Shown here one piece after another: positions 28,840-38,462 of a DNA stretch of 64,000 nucleotides (position 1 is its first letter; each line of letters opens with the position of its first letter). Source of the DNA: Gracilibacillus alcaliphilus (GTDB taxonomy: Bacteria > Bacillota > Bacilli > Bacillales > Amphibacillaceae); contig NZ_JAFBFA010000029.1 in the NCBI RefSeq assembly GCF_016909015.1, forward strand, positions 7,957-71,956, in the 5' to 3' direction. The notes under the pieces are model-generated. The model worked only from the letters and a program-made list of their open reading frames with translations. It ran no database searches and was not told the DNA's origin. Both the position numbers and the translations under genes were made by a program.

Positions 28840-29629
28840 AGCAATCGTTATAACTTCTGGTAAAGGTGGAGTTGGTAAGACAACAACAACAGCCAATTTA
28901 GGTACTGCTTTGGCTTTATTAGATAAGAAGGTATGTCTGATTGATACGGATATTGGTTTGCGTAACCTAGATGTCATTATGGGCTTAGAAAATCGGATTA
29001 TTTATGACATTGTAGATGTGGTTGAAGGCAGATGCAAGGTCTCACAGGCTCTTATTAAAGATAAGCGGTTCGATGAGTTGGCATTACTGCCTGCTGCGCA
29101 AACAAGTGATAAGTCGGCATTGAATGCCAAGGCGATGATGGAGATTATTGAAGGCTTGAAACCAGATTATGATTACATACTAATTGACTGCCCGGCCGGT
29201 ATTGAGCAAGGCTATCGTAATGCGGTGGCTGGTGCTGACAAGGCCATTGTTGTTACGACGCCAGAGAAGTCCAGTGTTCGCGATGCGGATCGAATTATTG
29301 GTTTACTTGAACAAGAGGATATCGAACCTCCTCATTTGATTATTAACCGAATTCGAAATCACATGATGAAAAATGGCGATATGTTGGCCGTAGACGAAAT
29401 AATTCAAGTTCTCTCGATAGATTTATTAGGGATTGTAGCGGATGATGATGATGTAATCAAGGCCGCAAATAACGGGGAACCGGTAGCCTTTCAACCAAAA
29501 GCAAGCGCCTCGATCTCTTATCGCAATATCGCTAGAAGAATTCTAGGCGAGTCGGTGCCATTGCAGTCCTTTGATGAGAAACCGAGCTTTATGGATAAGA
29601 TTAAGAAGGCATTAGGGTTTAAAAAATAA
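28832..29629 (+). CDS. minD: Septum site-determining ATPase MinD
   Basis: Membrane-associated ParA-type ATPase that recruits MinC. The deviant Walker A GKGGVGKTTT is at residues 10-19, with LIDTDIGLRNLD and the DCPAGIEQGY stretch. The C-terminal amphipathic helix that binds the membrane is clear (SFMDKIKKALGFKK). It overlaps minC and is followed by a hairpin at 29650. In B. subtilis spoIVFA comes next; here a 1-kb repeat island intervenes. Confidence 0.98.
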   Translation: MGEAIVITSGKGGVGKTTTTANLGTALALLDKKVCLIDTDIGLRNLDVIMGLENRIIYDIVDVVEGRCKVSQALIKDKRFDELALLPAAQTSDKSALNAKAMMEIIEGLKPDYDYILIDCPAGIEQGYRNAVAGADKAIVVTTPEKSSVRDADRIIGLLEQEDIEPPHLIINRIRNHMMKNGDMLAVDEIIQVLSIDLLGIVADDDDVIKAANNGEPVAFQPKASASISYRNIARRILGESVPLQSFDEKPSFMDKIKKALGFKK

Positions 29630-29649
29630 ATAGGTACTCATACATCGGG

Positions 29650-29691
29650 GCTGTCGCAAAATGTAGATGTTGCATTTTGCGGCAGCTTTTT
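29650..29691 (+). terminator. Terminator of mreBCD-minCD
   Basis: 14-bp stem with one G-U pair (GCTGTCGCAAAATG with CATTTTGCGGCAGC), loop of 9, then TTTTT. It coincides with the left end of the repeat island. Confidence 0.85.
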
Positions 29692-30372
29692 GTAATCAAC
29701 TTTAGCACACATAAACAAGCACGTACACCTTGCTATCATTACATAAATCTCTCTTGCCCTATCATTATTTTGACTGAATAAGGGTGCGAAGATTCGCTTC
29801 GGCCAAGCCCTTCGCTTTTCGACGTATAGGACGTACTAGTGCAGGCGTGGCGATTGTCGTCGCGATGTTAGCCTGCCATGGGGACGGCCTCAGCTAACTA
29901 AAAAAGAAAACCGCTTTTTTAGTGGATCTTCCGCTCGTCCTGTTCCCATAGGAGTCTGCGCGGTTGGCCTACGCTGGGGAATAGTTCCACACTTCATGTG
30001 AGAAATAGCATCATGACTGGATGGTCCTAGAATAGCTTATTTAATTTCTTCTGATGGCAGTATTCTATAAAGGAAAATGGACAACATCATCATCAAGGTT
30101 CTTTGTATTTTTATGCCTACACTCAACGAAGGAATTTTATGGTCACCCATCCTTAGTTATCTCGGCGATAATAGTTAAACCTAAGCCTCTTGACAGCTCG
30201 ATCCACATCCTGCCACTATCTTAACATCTGTTACCGCTTTATCATTCCTTGATGAACTAACAGAGGATGTTCTCACATGGTAAGACTCTCAAACGTTGTA
30301 GAATCAAACCACAGCGGAGGCCGACTGTTTCGACTCCTGAGGGATCCGCATGATCTGAAGATCCACTTTTGT

Positions 30373-30450
30373 CAAGTGATCTTCTTGGCAAAAGTTAGCT
30401 GAAGAGCATGCCCCTAGGAAAGCGAAACAGTCAGCCGCAGCGATTGCCTT
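30373..30450 (-). repeat. Dispersed intergenic repeat shared with 42601-42679
   Basis: CAAGTGATCTTCTTGGCAAA through CGCAGCGATTGCCTT is, with a handful of mismatches over about 80 bases, the reverse complement of 42601-42679. Confidence 0.85.
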
Positions 30451-30648
30451 GCTCTCGATACATGCCATACGTTGAAACATTTGCTGTTTAGTCGATCAGA
30501 TGGCGTTAATATGCAACCAGAAAAAAATGTTGCATACTCAGTGATCTAATTGTGCAACAGCCCCTATTTTTTGCTGGAAAATGAATGAGAGAAATTACGT
30601 CTATCAAGCAGTAAATGGTTCCTTTTTTACCATTTGCTATTTTCAGGT

Positions 30649-30677
30649 TCATTATTTTACGGTTGTCCACATATATT
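30649..30677 (+). promoter_or_regulatory. Possible sigma-E promoter of spoIVFA
   Basis: TCATTATT (30649-30656), 13-base spacer, CATATATT (30670-30677) fits the sigma-E pattern, 28 bases before the start of spoIVFA, which is sigma-E dependent in B. subtilis. Confidence 0.5.
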
Positions 30678-30705
30678 AGGTACAAACATAAAAAAAGGGT
30701 TGGTT

Positions 30706-31455
30706 ATGATGAGAAATAATGATTTAGCAAAGATTCGCGATAATATTTTAAAGCGAAAGCAAAAAAAGAGGCAGCAACGTCTGTCCACACCATCCAAAAC
30801 ACCTGTTTATGTACAACCAGTTGAACGCTGGGAAGATCCTGATTTTCCCAAAAAGACCAGTTCAGAGCGGATGCCATTTCATCGGCGATTGTTGGTAAAA
30901 AGCTTTTTTGCAGCAAGTCTCTTTTTTGTCTCGATGCTCTTATTAACGACCAACAACACCTGGTTAGAAAAGCCGCGTCAGTTAGTAAATCAAGCTTTAA
31001 CAGAAGAATTTCCTTTTGCCACGGTTCATGCTTGGTATCAAGCAAAGTTTGGTGCTCCGTTAGCTATTCAGCCAGAAGCGGAAACAATTCAAGCCCCACT
31101 AGCTTTACCGGTGTCGGGAGAAATAAGTCAGACATTTGAAGAGACAGGACAAGGTGTATTGATTTCGCCGACCGAAGATACAGATGTGGTCGCTATTGAA
31201 TCTGGGACAGTTTTGTTTGCTGGTAATGACCGTGAAACAGGAAAAACAGTTATCATCCAGCATCCCGACCGCAGTAAATCGATATACGGTAACTTGACCA
31301 ATATGGATGTGCATGCCTATCAGTCTATTCAGACGAACCAAAAGATCGGGATATATGAGCCTCAACATGCGACAGATGAGATGTATTTTGCTATTGAAAA
31401 AAATCATGAATATATGGATCCCATTCAGGTGATACATGTTGATGAACAGCCGTAA
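30706..31455 (+). CDS. spoIVFA: SpoIVFA, regulator of pro-sigma-K processing
   Basis: Membrane scaffold that holds BofA and the protease SpoIVFB in the outer forespore membrane and keeps SpoIVFB inactive until the forespore signal. 249 residues: basic N-terminus (DLAKIRDNILKRKQKKRQQR), one membrane span (about 66-84, SFFAASLFFVSMLLL), and a C-terminal degenerate LytM/M23-like domain (about 125-240) that lacks the zinc histidines. The start is the ATG at 30706 or 30709 behind AAAAGGG; the frame open from 30634 contains the proposed promoter. It overlaps spoIVFB by 20 bases. Confidence 0.93.
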   Translation: MMRNNDLAKIRDNILKRKQKKRQQRLSTPSKTPVYVQPVERWEDPDFPKKTSSERMPFHRRLLVKSFFAASLFFVSMLLLTTNNTWLEKPRQLVNQALTEEFPFATVHAWYQAKFGAPLAIQPEAETIQAPLALPVSGEISQTFEETGQGVLISPTEDTDVVAIESGTVLFAGNDRETGKTVIIQHPDRSKSIYGNLTNMDVHAYQSIQTNQKIGIYEPQHATDEMYFAIEKNHEYMDPIQVIHVDEQP

Positions 31456-32296
31456 ATTGTCTATCATTCAGATCCATCCAATCCTTTACCTTTTTCTATT
31501 TGTCGCAATAATAACGGGGCTGCTTCTGGAATTTATGATCGTGTTTGGTATTGTTTTGATCCATGAATTAGGTCATTTTGGGTGCGCTCGATTGTTCCGC
31601 TGGCGGATACGGCGCATTTTTTTGTGGGTGTTTGGCGGCGTGATGGAAACAGATGAATATGGCAGTAAGCCTATGTATCAAGAATGGTTAGTGACGATAG
31701 CAGGGCCATTACAACACCTCTGGATTTACGTCGTGATATTTGTTCTGAACAGCTATGAGCTGCTCCCAGCAGCCACAATAGAGTTAGTGCTTCAGTACAA
31801 TACATTTATTTTATTATGGAACCTTTTACCGATCTGGCCTTTAGACGGGGGTAAACTACTTCACTTAACATTGGAATCCTTCTGTACTTTTGCGGTTGCA
31901 CATAAAACAACGCTCATTATCTCTGTCATAACCATTATTACGGGAGGTTTCTGGATTTCTCAGCAATACACTTTTTCCTTAACCTTTCTATTACTAATTC
32001 TATTTCTCTTATGGGAGAATCGTTTGGAATGGAAACGAAGTTATTATCGATGGTGGCAGATGCTTTGGCAGCGATATAGTAATCCGATTACACACCGTCG
32101 AACAAAACTGATGGAAGTTCCAGTTGACATGACATTACTGCAGGTTTTTCAATTATTTAAACGGAATGCCAGCTACACCATTAAGATAGAAGGACGGACC
32201 GGTGACAGTCACTATGTCACAGAACGAGAATGTTTATCTTATTTCTTCGATGAACAATATATTCATGCTAAAATAGGGACAATACCTACAGATTAG
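31436..32296 (+). CDS. spoIVFB: SpoIVFB, intramembrane metalloprotease for pro-sigma-K
   Basis: Site-2-protease-family enzyme that releases sigma-K in the mother cell. The zinc site HELGH is at residues 43-47 within a membrane span and the third ligand is Asp137 in NLLPIWPLDGGK. Six hydrophobic segments are followed by a C-terminal soluble CBS-like domain (about 215-286, VPVDMTLLQVFQLF). The start is ambiguous among ATG 31436, TTG 31439 and ATG 31442, all inside the end of spoIVFA. The length of 286 is normal. Confidence 0.95.
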   Translation: MLMNSRKLSIIQIHPILYLFLFVAIITGLLLEFMIVFGIVLIHELGHFGCARLFRWRIRRIFLWVFGGVMETDEYGSKPMYQEWLVTIAGPLQHLWIYVVIFVLNSYELLPAATIELVLQYNTFILLWNLLPIWPLDGGKLLHLTLESFCTFAVAHKTTLIISVITIITGGFWISQQYTFSLTFLLLILFLLWENRLEWKRSYYRWWQMLWQRYSNPITHRRTKLMEVPVDMTLLQVFQLFKRNASYTIKIEGRTGDSHYVTERECLSYFFDEQYIHAKIGTIPTD

Positions 32297-32315
32297 AAGG
32301 GATACGGCAATTATT

Positions 32316-33746
32316 ATGAAGTTACATTTTATGACGACCTTATCAGAGAAAATTGGCTTATTGCTTAATCAGGGACAATGTCACGATATTTTTATCGAGA
32401 GAGAGAGCCAAAAAGCGAGCCATGGCTCGATCTATTTAGCTAAAGTGAGAAATGTGGATGATAGTATAGAGGCAGCATTTATTGATATTGGAACAGACAA
32501 GGTTGCTTTCCTGCCAAAGCGCATGGTACCATCAATAGCCAAACATGACCGGCTTTCTTCTTATCTGCCGGAAGGAAGCCGTCTGATTGTACAGGTTGTG
32601 AAGGAAGCTTATCAAGAGAAAGGGCCTCAAGTAACTGCTGATATTTCGTTAGCTGGGCAGTATCTTATTTATCTGCCGCTTTCCAGACGGATCACAGGCT
32701 CACGCAAATTGTCTGACCAGGTGATTTCGCAATGGCAGCAGCAATTTGCCTCGCGCTTACAGGCAACAGAAGGGCTTATCTTGAGAACAGCTATTACAGA
32801 AGCGGAAGAAACCGCTGTACTGGCGGAATTTGATCATTTGCGGCGGCAATGGCAGGCTCATGTATCACGGGCAGAACAGCAAAAGGCGCCATACTTGCTA
32901 TTTCATGCCCAGCTAGTACCTTACCAAATGCTGCAGCAATATCAGCATTTGTCTTTTGATGATATTACATTTGACGACAGTAAGACTTGTGCTGTCATGA
33001 AACAGCTCTATCCGCAAAGGGCAGGTGAAATGCGGGTAAGCAGACAGACGATGCGTTTTGGTGGAAAGCATGTCGATCAGTGGCTTTCAGAGGCAATCCA
33101 ACCAGAAGTTACTAAGCCAGATGGGATTACGTTGACTGTGGAACAAACAGCAGCACTAACTGTTATCGATGTCGACAGCCATAAATTTAAGAGTCGGCAG
33201 AACAAACAAATAACGGCTATGACGATAAACCAAAAGGCAGTCGACTACTGTGTAGCTGAAATTCGAAAAAGAAATCTATCTGGGATTATTATGATTGACT
33301 TTTTGAAAGTAACACCAAAAGAGGAAAAAATATTGATCCAGCAAATGAATGAAGCGTTACAGGCGGACTATATGCAAACCAAAGTATATGGTTTTACAGC
33401 ATTAGGTTTGTTAGAAATGACTAGAAAAAGGGAAAGGGAAAGCTTGCAGCAGTTATTGACCGAACACGCCTCATCTTGTAGCTTGCAATTATCATCTGTT
33501 TCCACTGCTTATCGATTACAGCGTGAACTTGCCGAGTTAGGTCTGCAGACAGAAGCATTGGTACTTGCGCTCCGGCAGGAGGTCTATCAAGCATTGATGC
33601 AGCAGGACAACCAATTTACTTCCATTATTTATTTTTATATCGATGATACGATCGATGATTATCAAATCATTCGGTCCGGCAGTCAAGAGTTGATCGATGA
33701 TTTTATCGAGAAGAATCCAGCAACAGCCGTTGACAAGTTGCTTTAA
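32316..33746 (+). CDS. rng: Ribonuclease E/G family protein
   Basis: Endoribonuclease of the RNase E/G catalytic-core type (476 residues). An S1-like RNA-binding domain is at about 38-120 (SIYLAKVRNVDDSIEAAFID). The two magnesium-binding aspartates are Asp285 in TVIDVDSHKF and Asp328 in IIMIDFLKV, 43 residues apart as in E. coli RNase E (303/346). The zinc-link CPxC motif that joins protomers in RNase E is not present; only a lone Cys occurs in SSCSLQ near residue 388. The ribosome binding site AAGGGA is rather far (13 bases). B. subtilis lacks this gene at the locus. The rplU promoter lies in its 3' end. Confidence 0.9.
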   Translation: MKLHFMTTLSEKIGLLLNQGQCHDIFIERESQKASHGSIYLAKVRNVDDSIEAAFIDIGTDKVAFLPKRMVPSIAKHDRLSSYLPEGSRLIVQVVKEAYQEKGPQVTADISLAGQYLIYLPLSRRITGSRKLSDQVISQWQQQFASRLQATEGLILRTAITEAEETAVLAEFDHLRRQWQAHVSRAEQQKAPYLLFHAQLVPYQMLQQYQHLSFDDITFDDSKTCAVMKQLYPQRAGEMRVSRQTMRFGGKHVDQWLSEAIQPEVTKPDGITLTVEQTAALTVIDVDSHKFKSRQNKQITAMTINQKAVDYCVAEIRKRNLSGIIMIDFLKVTPKEEKILIQQMNEALQADYMQTKVYGFTALGLLEMTRKRERESLQQLLTEHASSCSLQLSSVSTAYRLQRELAELGLQTEALVLALRQEVYQALMQQDNQFTSIIYFYIDDTIDDYQIIRSGSQELIDDFIEKNPATAVDKLL

Positions 33747-33759
33747 ACTATGATAGAAT
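33730..33759 (+). promoter_or_regulatory. Promoter of rplU-prp-rpmA
   Basis: Perfect TTGACA (33730-33735), 18-base spacer, TAGAAT (33754-33759), overlapping the last codons of rng. Confidence 0.75.
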
Positions 33760-33765
33760 CAGTAT

Positions 33766-33855
33766 GTTGTAAATGTAGCACCCGTGCTACAACCGCGCAG
33801 AACAGGTTTTTAAGCTGAATACAGCACCTGTATGGCGAGTCTGAGTTAATTGAGG
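33766..33855 (+). ncRNA. L21 leader (ribosomal protein autoregulatory leader)
   Basis: The leader contains GTAGCACCCGTGCTAC (perfect short hairpin), then GCGCAGAACAGGTTTTTAAG and CAGCACCTGTATGGCGAG, in the arrangement of the Firmicutes L21 leader RNA placed directly before rplU. It is thought to mediate feedback by L21. The assignment is from remembered consensus and position; exact ends are estimated. Confidence 0.7.
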
Positions 33856-33866
33856 AGGTGCAGAGA

Positions 33867-34175
33867 ATGTACGCTATTATTGAAACTGGTGGTAAACAAG
33901 TGAAAGTAGAAGAAGGTCAAGTGATTTACGTAGAGAAATTGGCAGCAGAAGCTGGCGAATCTGTAACATTTGACAAAGTACTTGCAGTAGGTGGAGAAGA
34001 AGCTAAATTTGGTACTCCATATGTAGACGGAGTTTCAGTCACTGCGAAAGTGGAGAAACAAGGTCGTCAAAAGAAAATTACTGTATTCAAGTACAAACCT
34101 AAGAAAAACTATGCACGTAAGCAGGGTCATCGTCAGCCATATACAAAACTTACAATTGAATCTATCAATGCGTAA
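33867..34175 (+). CDS. rplU: 50S ribosomal protein L21
   Basis: Ribosomal large-subunit protein binding 23S r[21 protein letters not shown] at the N-terminus and [20 protein letters not shown] at the C-terminus are diagnostic. The start is the ATG at 33867 behind GGAGGTG (102 residues); an in-frame GTG three codons earlier is part of the Shine-Dalgarno region. It is the first gene of rplU-prp-rpmA. Confidence 0.98.
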   Translation: MYAIIETGGKQVKVEEGQVIYVEKLAAEAGESVTFDKVLAVGGEEAKFGTPYVDGVSVTAKVEKQGRQKKITVFKYKPKKNYARKQGHRQPYTKLTIESINA

Positions 34176-34188
34176 GGATTTGTGCTAG

Positions 34189-34521
34189 ATGATTGAAGTA
34201 ACGATTGAACGTGAGAATTTACATGTTAAATCATTTACACTGTCTGGACATGCCGGAAGTGGACCAGTGGGACATGACTTGGTTTGTGCCGCTGTCTCAG
34301 GTATTTCCTTCGGGACTGTCAATGCAGTGTTTACGTTATGTGAAATAGAATTGGAAATTGATCAAGCCGGTGATGAAGGTGGCTATTTAAAGGTAACGAT
34401 TCCCAATGATGTAACAGAGGAAAACTTGACAAAGGCTTCCTTGTTGTTTGAGGGAATGGTTGTTTCTTTAAAGACAGTGGAACAGGATTATGGTCAATAT
34501 GTTTCTATCTCTGAATATTAA
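34189..34521 (+). CDS. prp: Ribosomal-processing cysteine protease Prp (YsxB)
   Basis: Cysteine protease that removes the N-terminal extension of ribosomal protein L27. The catalytic pair is His21 in [11 protein letters not shown] and Cys33 in LVCAAVSG, at the spacing known from the Staphylococcus enzyme. It has 110 residues. It is encoded between rplU and rpmA, and the L27 encoded next carries the cleavable extension, which supports the function. Confidence 0.95.
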   Translation: MIEVTIERENLHVKSFTLSGHAGSGPVGHDLVCAAVSGISFGTVNAVFTLCEIELEIDQAGDEGGYLKVTIPNDVTEENLTKASLLFEGMVVSLKTVEQDYGQYVSISEY

Positions 34522-34535
34522 GGAGGTGCATCAAT

Positions 34536-34814
34536 ATGCTACGTCTAGATTTACAGTTTTTTGCAACGAAAAAAGGTGTAGGTAGTACAAGAAACGGACG
34601 TGACTCTGAATCTAAACGTTTAGGTGCTAAACGTGCAGACGGTCAATTCGTTAGTGGTGGTTCAATCCTTTATCGTCAACGCGGTACAAAAATTTACCCT
34701 GGTGTAAACGTTGGTCGCGGTGGAGATGACACTCTTTATGCAAAAGTAGATGGTGTTGTTAAGTTTGAACGTAAAGGACGCAATCACAAACAAGTTAGTG
34801 TATATCCTGCATAA
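34536..34814 (+). CDS. rpmA: 50S ribosomal protein L27
   Basis: Large-subunit protein whose N-terminus reaches the peptidyl-transferase centre. The sequence begins [17 protein letters not shown]; the first nine residues (ending LQFF) are the Firmicutes extension cleaved by Prp before [22 protein letters not shown] and [14 protein letters not shown] are family signatures. AAGGAGGTG precedes the start. A terminator follows. Confidence 0.98.
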   Translation: MLRLDLQFFATKKGVGSTRNGRDSESKRLGAKRADGQFVSGGSILYRQRGTKIYPGVNVGRGGDDTLYAKVDGVVKFERKGRNHKQVSVYPA

Positions 34815-34826
34815 ATGAACAGAAAC

Positions 34827-34862
34827 AGGCTCTAATCTCTCAAGGTTAGGGCCTTTTCTTTT
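34827..34862 (+). terminator. Terminator after rpmA
   Basis: Stem GGCTCTAA/TTAGGGCC (one mismatch/wobble) with a T-rich tail TTTTCTTTT. Confidence 0.8.
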
Positions 34863-35007
34863 ATATGCTCAACACTATATCAGAACAGGAGATTGGGGCA
34901 TAAGTCTGGAGTCAGGGCCTACTTTGTTGTAGAACAAAAACGGCTGCTAACGTTATCCCTCTGCACTGCTGATATATGTGGTCATAGATGAATACATAAC
35001 GTTTCTG

Positions 35008-35016
35008 TGCTATAAT
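35008..35016 (+). promoter_or_regulatory. Extended -10 promoter of spo0B-obg
   Basis: TGCTATAAT (extended -10 with perfect TATAAT) lies 28 bases before the TTG start of spo0B and inside the longer open frame, which argues for the shorter protein. Confidence 0.6.
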
Positions 35017-35043
35017 TTGCTTATTGTTAAGGAGTTGAATAGG

Positions 35044-35556
35044 TTGAAAGAACAAGATGTTGTCGAAATGCTTCGCCATTATCGGCATGATTGGTTGAAT
35101 GACCTGCAGCTAATTTTGGGTTACACTCAGTTAGGCCACTTAAATAAAATAGAAAAGAAAATTAATGAGATTATGGACAGATCTAGTCAGGAAAGAAGCT
35201 TAGATCGCTTAAATATCCCCAAAACAATGGTATGGTTGTATCAACTGAATTGGCGGTCTCCGTCTTTCCAGCTTCAATTTCGTTCTTTTGTTTCAGATGA
35301 GGGGATTATTATTGATGACCAGTCTTTATTGACAAGGTTGCAGAAACTGTTTCAAATCTTTCCTGCCTACCAACAAGAATATCAGGAATATCAAGGTATA
35401 CTCTGTTTCAAAAATGAACAACATACGATACATATTCAATTAATATTTGATTTAAATTGGGAGCATATGGATCAGCTGGTGGAAGAACTCCGTGATTTAT
35501 CATTTGTAAAGCAGGTGGCAACAGAAGATAATCTGCGGATTGAATGGCAAGAATAA
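35044..35556 (+). CDS. spo0B: Sporulation initiation phosphotransferase Spo0B
   Basis: Relays phosphate from Spo0F to Spo0A in the sporulation phosphorelay. The phosphorylated histidine is His15 in RHYRHDWLNDLQLI, equivalent to the RHDW histidine of B. subtilis Spo0B. The four-helix dimerisation part is followed by a degenerate kinase-like C-terminal domain. The start is a TTG (35044) with AAGGAG nine bases upstream, giving 170 residues; this is about 15 residues shorter at the N-terminus than B. subtilis. It is followed by obg as in Bacillus. Confidence 0.92.
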   Translation: MKEQDVVEMLRHYRHDWLNDLQLILGYTQLGHLNKIEKKINEIMDRSSQERSLDRLNIPKTMVWLYQLNWRSPSFQLQFRSFVSDEGIIIDDQSLLTRLQKLFQIFPAYQQEYQEYQGILCFKNEQHTIHIQLIFDLNWEHMDQLVEELRDLSFVKQVATEDNLRIEWQE

Positions 35557-35569
35557 GGAAAGAAGGTGA

Positions 35570-36856
<1,287 letters not shown>

Positions 36857-37009
36857 GGACAAAGGTTTAACCAAAGACAACATTAGCAGAGACAGCTCTT
36901 GCTGTCTGTTGATGTGTGAAACGTATCAGGTTGTCGGTATCGCTTTTCTTCTTGATTTTATGCCAGGGAGTGGAGCGATTCGTAACGCCATGATAAAGGG
37001 GAATAGCGG

Positions 37010-37462
37010 ATGTCTGAAGGAAATGAAAAGTTTTATTTAGTTAGTGAAGCATTTTTACCAGATGGAATGAAAAAAACGCTAGAAGCGAAGAGGCTATTAG
37101 AAAGCAGAAAGGTAGAATCCATTCATGAGGCAGTAAGGCAAGTGGGTGTATCTCGCAGTGTCTTCTATAAATATCGTGATGCCGTCTTTCCGTTTCAACA
37201 TATGGTAAAGGCACAAATGATTACCTTGTTTTTTCATTTGGAAGACCAGACAGGTGCATTGTCACATCTGCTTTCAGTGGTCGCAGCGGCAGGTTGTAAT
37301 ATTTTAACGATCCACCAGACGATACCTATTCAAGGTAAAGCTAATGTCACATTATCTTTGAACACAAATGGCATGAAGTTGGAGATTGATCAGCTTTTGT
37401 ATGAATTAAAACAGATTGAGTTTGTCAATCAAGTGGAAATTCTAAGCTCGGGTGTGTCGTAG
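37010..37462 (+). CDS. pheB: ACT-domain protein PheB
   Basis: 150-residue protein with a short N-terminal helix-turn-helix-like part (about 28-58, [20 protein letters not shown]) and a C-terminal ACT domain (about 70-147, [27 protein letters not shown]). It is the UPF0735/PheB family found before pheA in Bacillus; a role in aromatic amino-acid regulation is presumed, not proven. AAGGGG precedes the ATG. A small hairpin (36890-36912) without T tract lies between obg and this gene. Confidence 0.92.
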   Translation: MSEGNEKFYLVSEAFLPDGMKKTLEAKRLLESRKVESIHEAVRQVGVSRSVFYKYRDAVFPFQHMVKAQMITLFFHLEDQTGALSHLLSVVAAAGCNILTIHQTIPIQGKANVTLSLNTNGMKLEIDQLLYELKQIEFVNQVEILSSGVS

Positions 37463-37481
37463 ATTAGGAGGAAAAATTGGA

Positions 37482-38363
37482 ATGAAGGAAACAGTTGGCT
37501 ACTTGGGGCCTAAAGGTACATTTACAAAGATTGCAGTAGATTCGATGTTTGATAAGGGAGAAAAAAAGGGGTTTAGTACTATTCCAGAATGTATTGAGGC
37601 TGTTGCAACAGGAGATATTACTTATGCCGTGATTCCCTTAGAGAACACCATCGAAGGTACTGTCAATATTGCTCTGGATTACTTGACGCAGACAGAGGAC
37701 ATTAATATTGTGAGTGAAGTGATTGTCCCGATTCGTCAGCATTTAATGGTACATCCTGATAATGTAGATAAGTGGATGAAGGTCAACGTGATTTATTCAC
37801 ATCCACATGCAATAGCACAGTGTCATACTTTCTTACGCTTACATTTATCTAACGTTCCTGCAGATTCAATGAAGTCAACAGCAGCTGCTGCAGAATATGT
37901 CAGCCAGCATCCGGAACAAAATATTGCAGCAATAGGCAACCATTTAGCTGCTAAGGAATACGGTCTTGCGATTGTTCAAAAAGATATCCATGACTTCAGC
38001 AACAATCACACTCGTTTTGTGGTGCTGCATCAAGACCATAAGGAACTTACATCAGATACCCTGGAAGAAAGAGGGCATAAAACAACGATAACGGTTACTT
38101 TGCCGTCTGACCGGCCTGGTGCCCTTCATCAAGTGCTGTCTGCCTTTGCATGGAGAAATTTGAACTTGTCAAAGATTGAATCTCGTCCGATGAAAACGGG
38201 GTTAGGAAATTATTACTTTCTCATCGATATAGAGAAGAAACTGGATAAGGTTCTGATTCCGAATGCTATTGCAGAAATAGAGTCTTTGGATTGTCAGGTG
38301 ACAATTCTAGGGAGTTATCCTTATTATTTACACAGTGGTAATGGTGTAACGCTTGCGGTATAA
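37482..38363 (+). CDS. pheA: Prephenate dehydratase
   Basis: Converts prephenate to phenylpyruvate in phenylalanine synthesis. The catalytic domain covers about 1-185 (GYLGPKGTFTKIA, IPLENTIEGTVN, and the TRF motif in NNHTRFVVL). The C-terminal ACT domain (about 203-285, PGALHQVLSAFAWRNLNLSKIESRP) binds phenylalanine for feedback inhibition. The start is the ATG at 37482 behind AGGAGG; the longer frame overlaps pheB. It has 293 residues. Confidence 0.97.
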   Translation: MKETVGYLGPKGTFTKIAVDSMFDKGEKKGFSTIPECIEAVATGDITYAVIPLENTIEGTVNIALDYLTQTEDINIVSEVIVPIRQHLMVHPDNVDKWMKVNVIYSHPHAIAQCHTFLRLHLSNVPADSMKSTAAAAEYVSQHPEQNIAAIGNHLAAKEYGLAIVQKDIHDFSNNHTRFVVLHQDHKELTSDTLEERGHKTTITVTLPSDRPGALHQVLSAFAWRNLNLSKIESRPMKTGLGNYYFLIDIEKKLDKVLIPNAIAEIESLDCQVTILGSYPYYLHSGNGVTLAV

Positions 38364-38379
38364 ATCGCAGGCGTTTTTT
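38348..38379 (+). terminator. Terminator overlapping the pheA stop
   Basis: 10-bp stem AACGCTTGCG/CGCAGGCGTT-type (one wobble) whose loop contains the pheA stop codon, followed by TTTTTT. Confidence 0.9.
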
Positions 38380-38425
38380 GTTGGAAGTAAACACCTTTAA
38401 ACTGTCGGCGTGTCGCTGGATAGTT

Positions 38426-38447
38426 AGTAGGGAGGAAGGTCCCTACT
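38426..38447. repeat. Short perfect hairpin between pheA and niaR
   Basis: AGTAGGGA/TCCCTACT stem with a 6-base loop, just past the niaR stop. There is no T tract on either strand. Confidence 0.5.
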
Positions 38448-38462
38448 GATGATCATTTTGCG

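Larger units (their letters stand above)
29647..30564. mobile_element. Degenerate IS/MITE-like repeat island with 15-bp inverted ends
   Basis: The left end GGGGCTGTCGCAAAA (29647-29661) and the reverse complement of the right end, GGGGCTGTTGCACAA (30550-30564), match at 13 of 15 positions and resemble the ends of IS1182-like elements (from memory). No transposase frame of any length is present. The interior is a mosaic of intergenic repeats: a segment at about 29770-29990 (with ACTAAAAAAGAAAACCGC and GGATCTTCCGCTCGTCC), an oppositely oriented relative at 30330-30370 (GACTCCT ... GAAGATCCACT), and an 80-base segment at 30373-30450 shared with 42601-42679. It interrupts the minD-spoIVFA junction conserved in Bacillus. 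Confidence 0.5.

Noticed and set aside
36890..36912. Terminator between obg and pheB
   Set aside because: The hairpin AGACAGC/GCTGTCT has no T tract, so I do not call termination.
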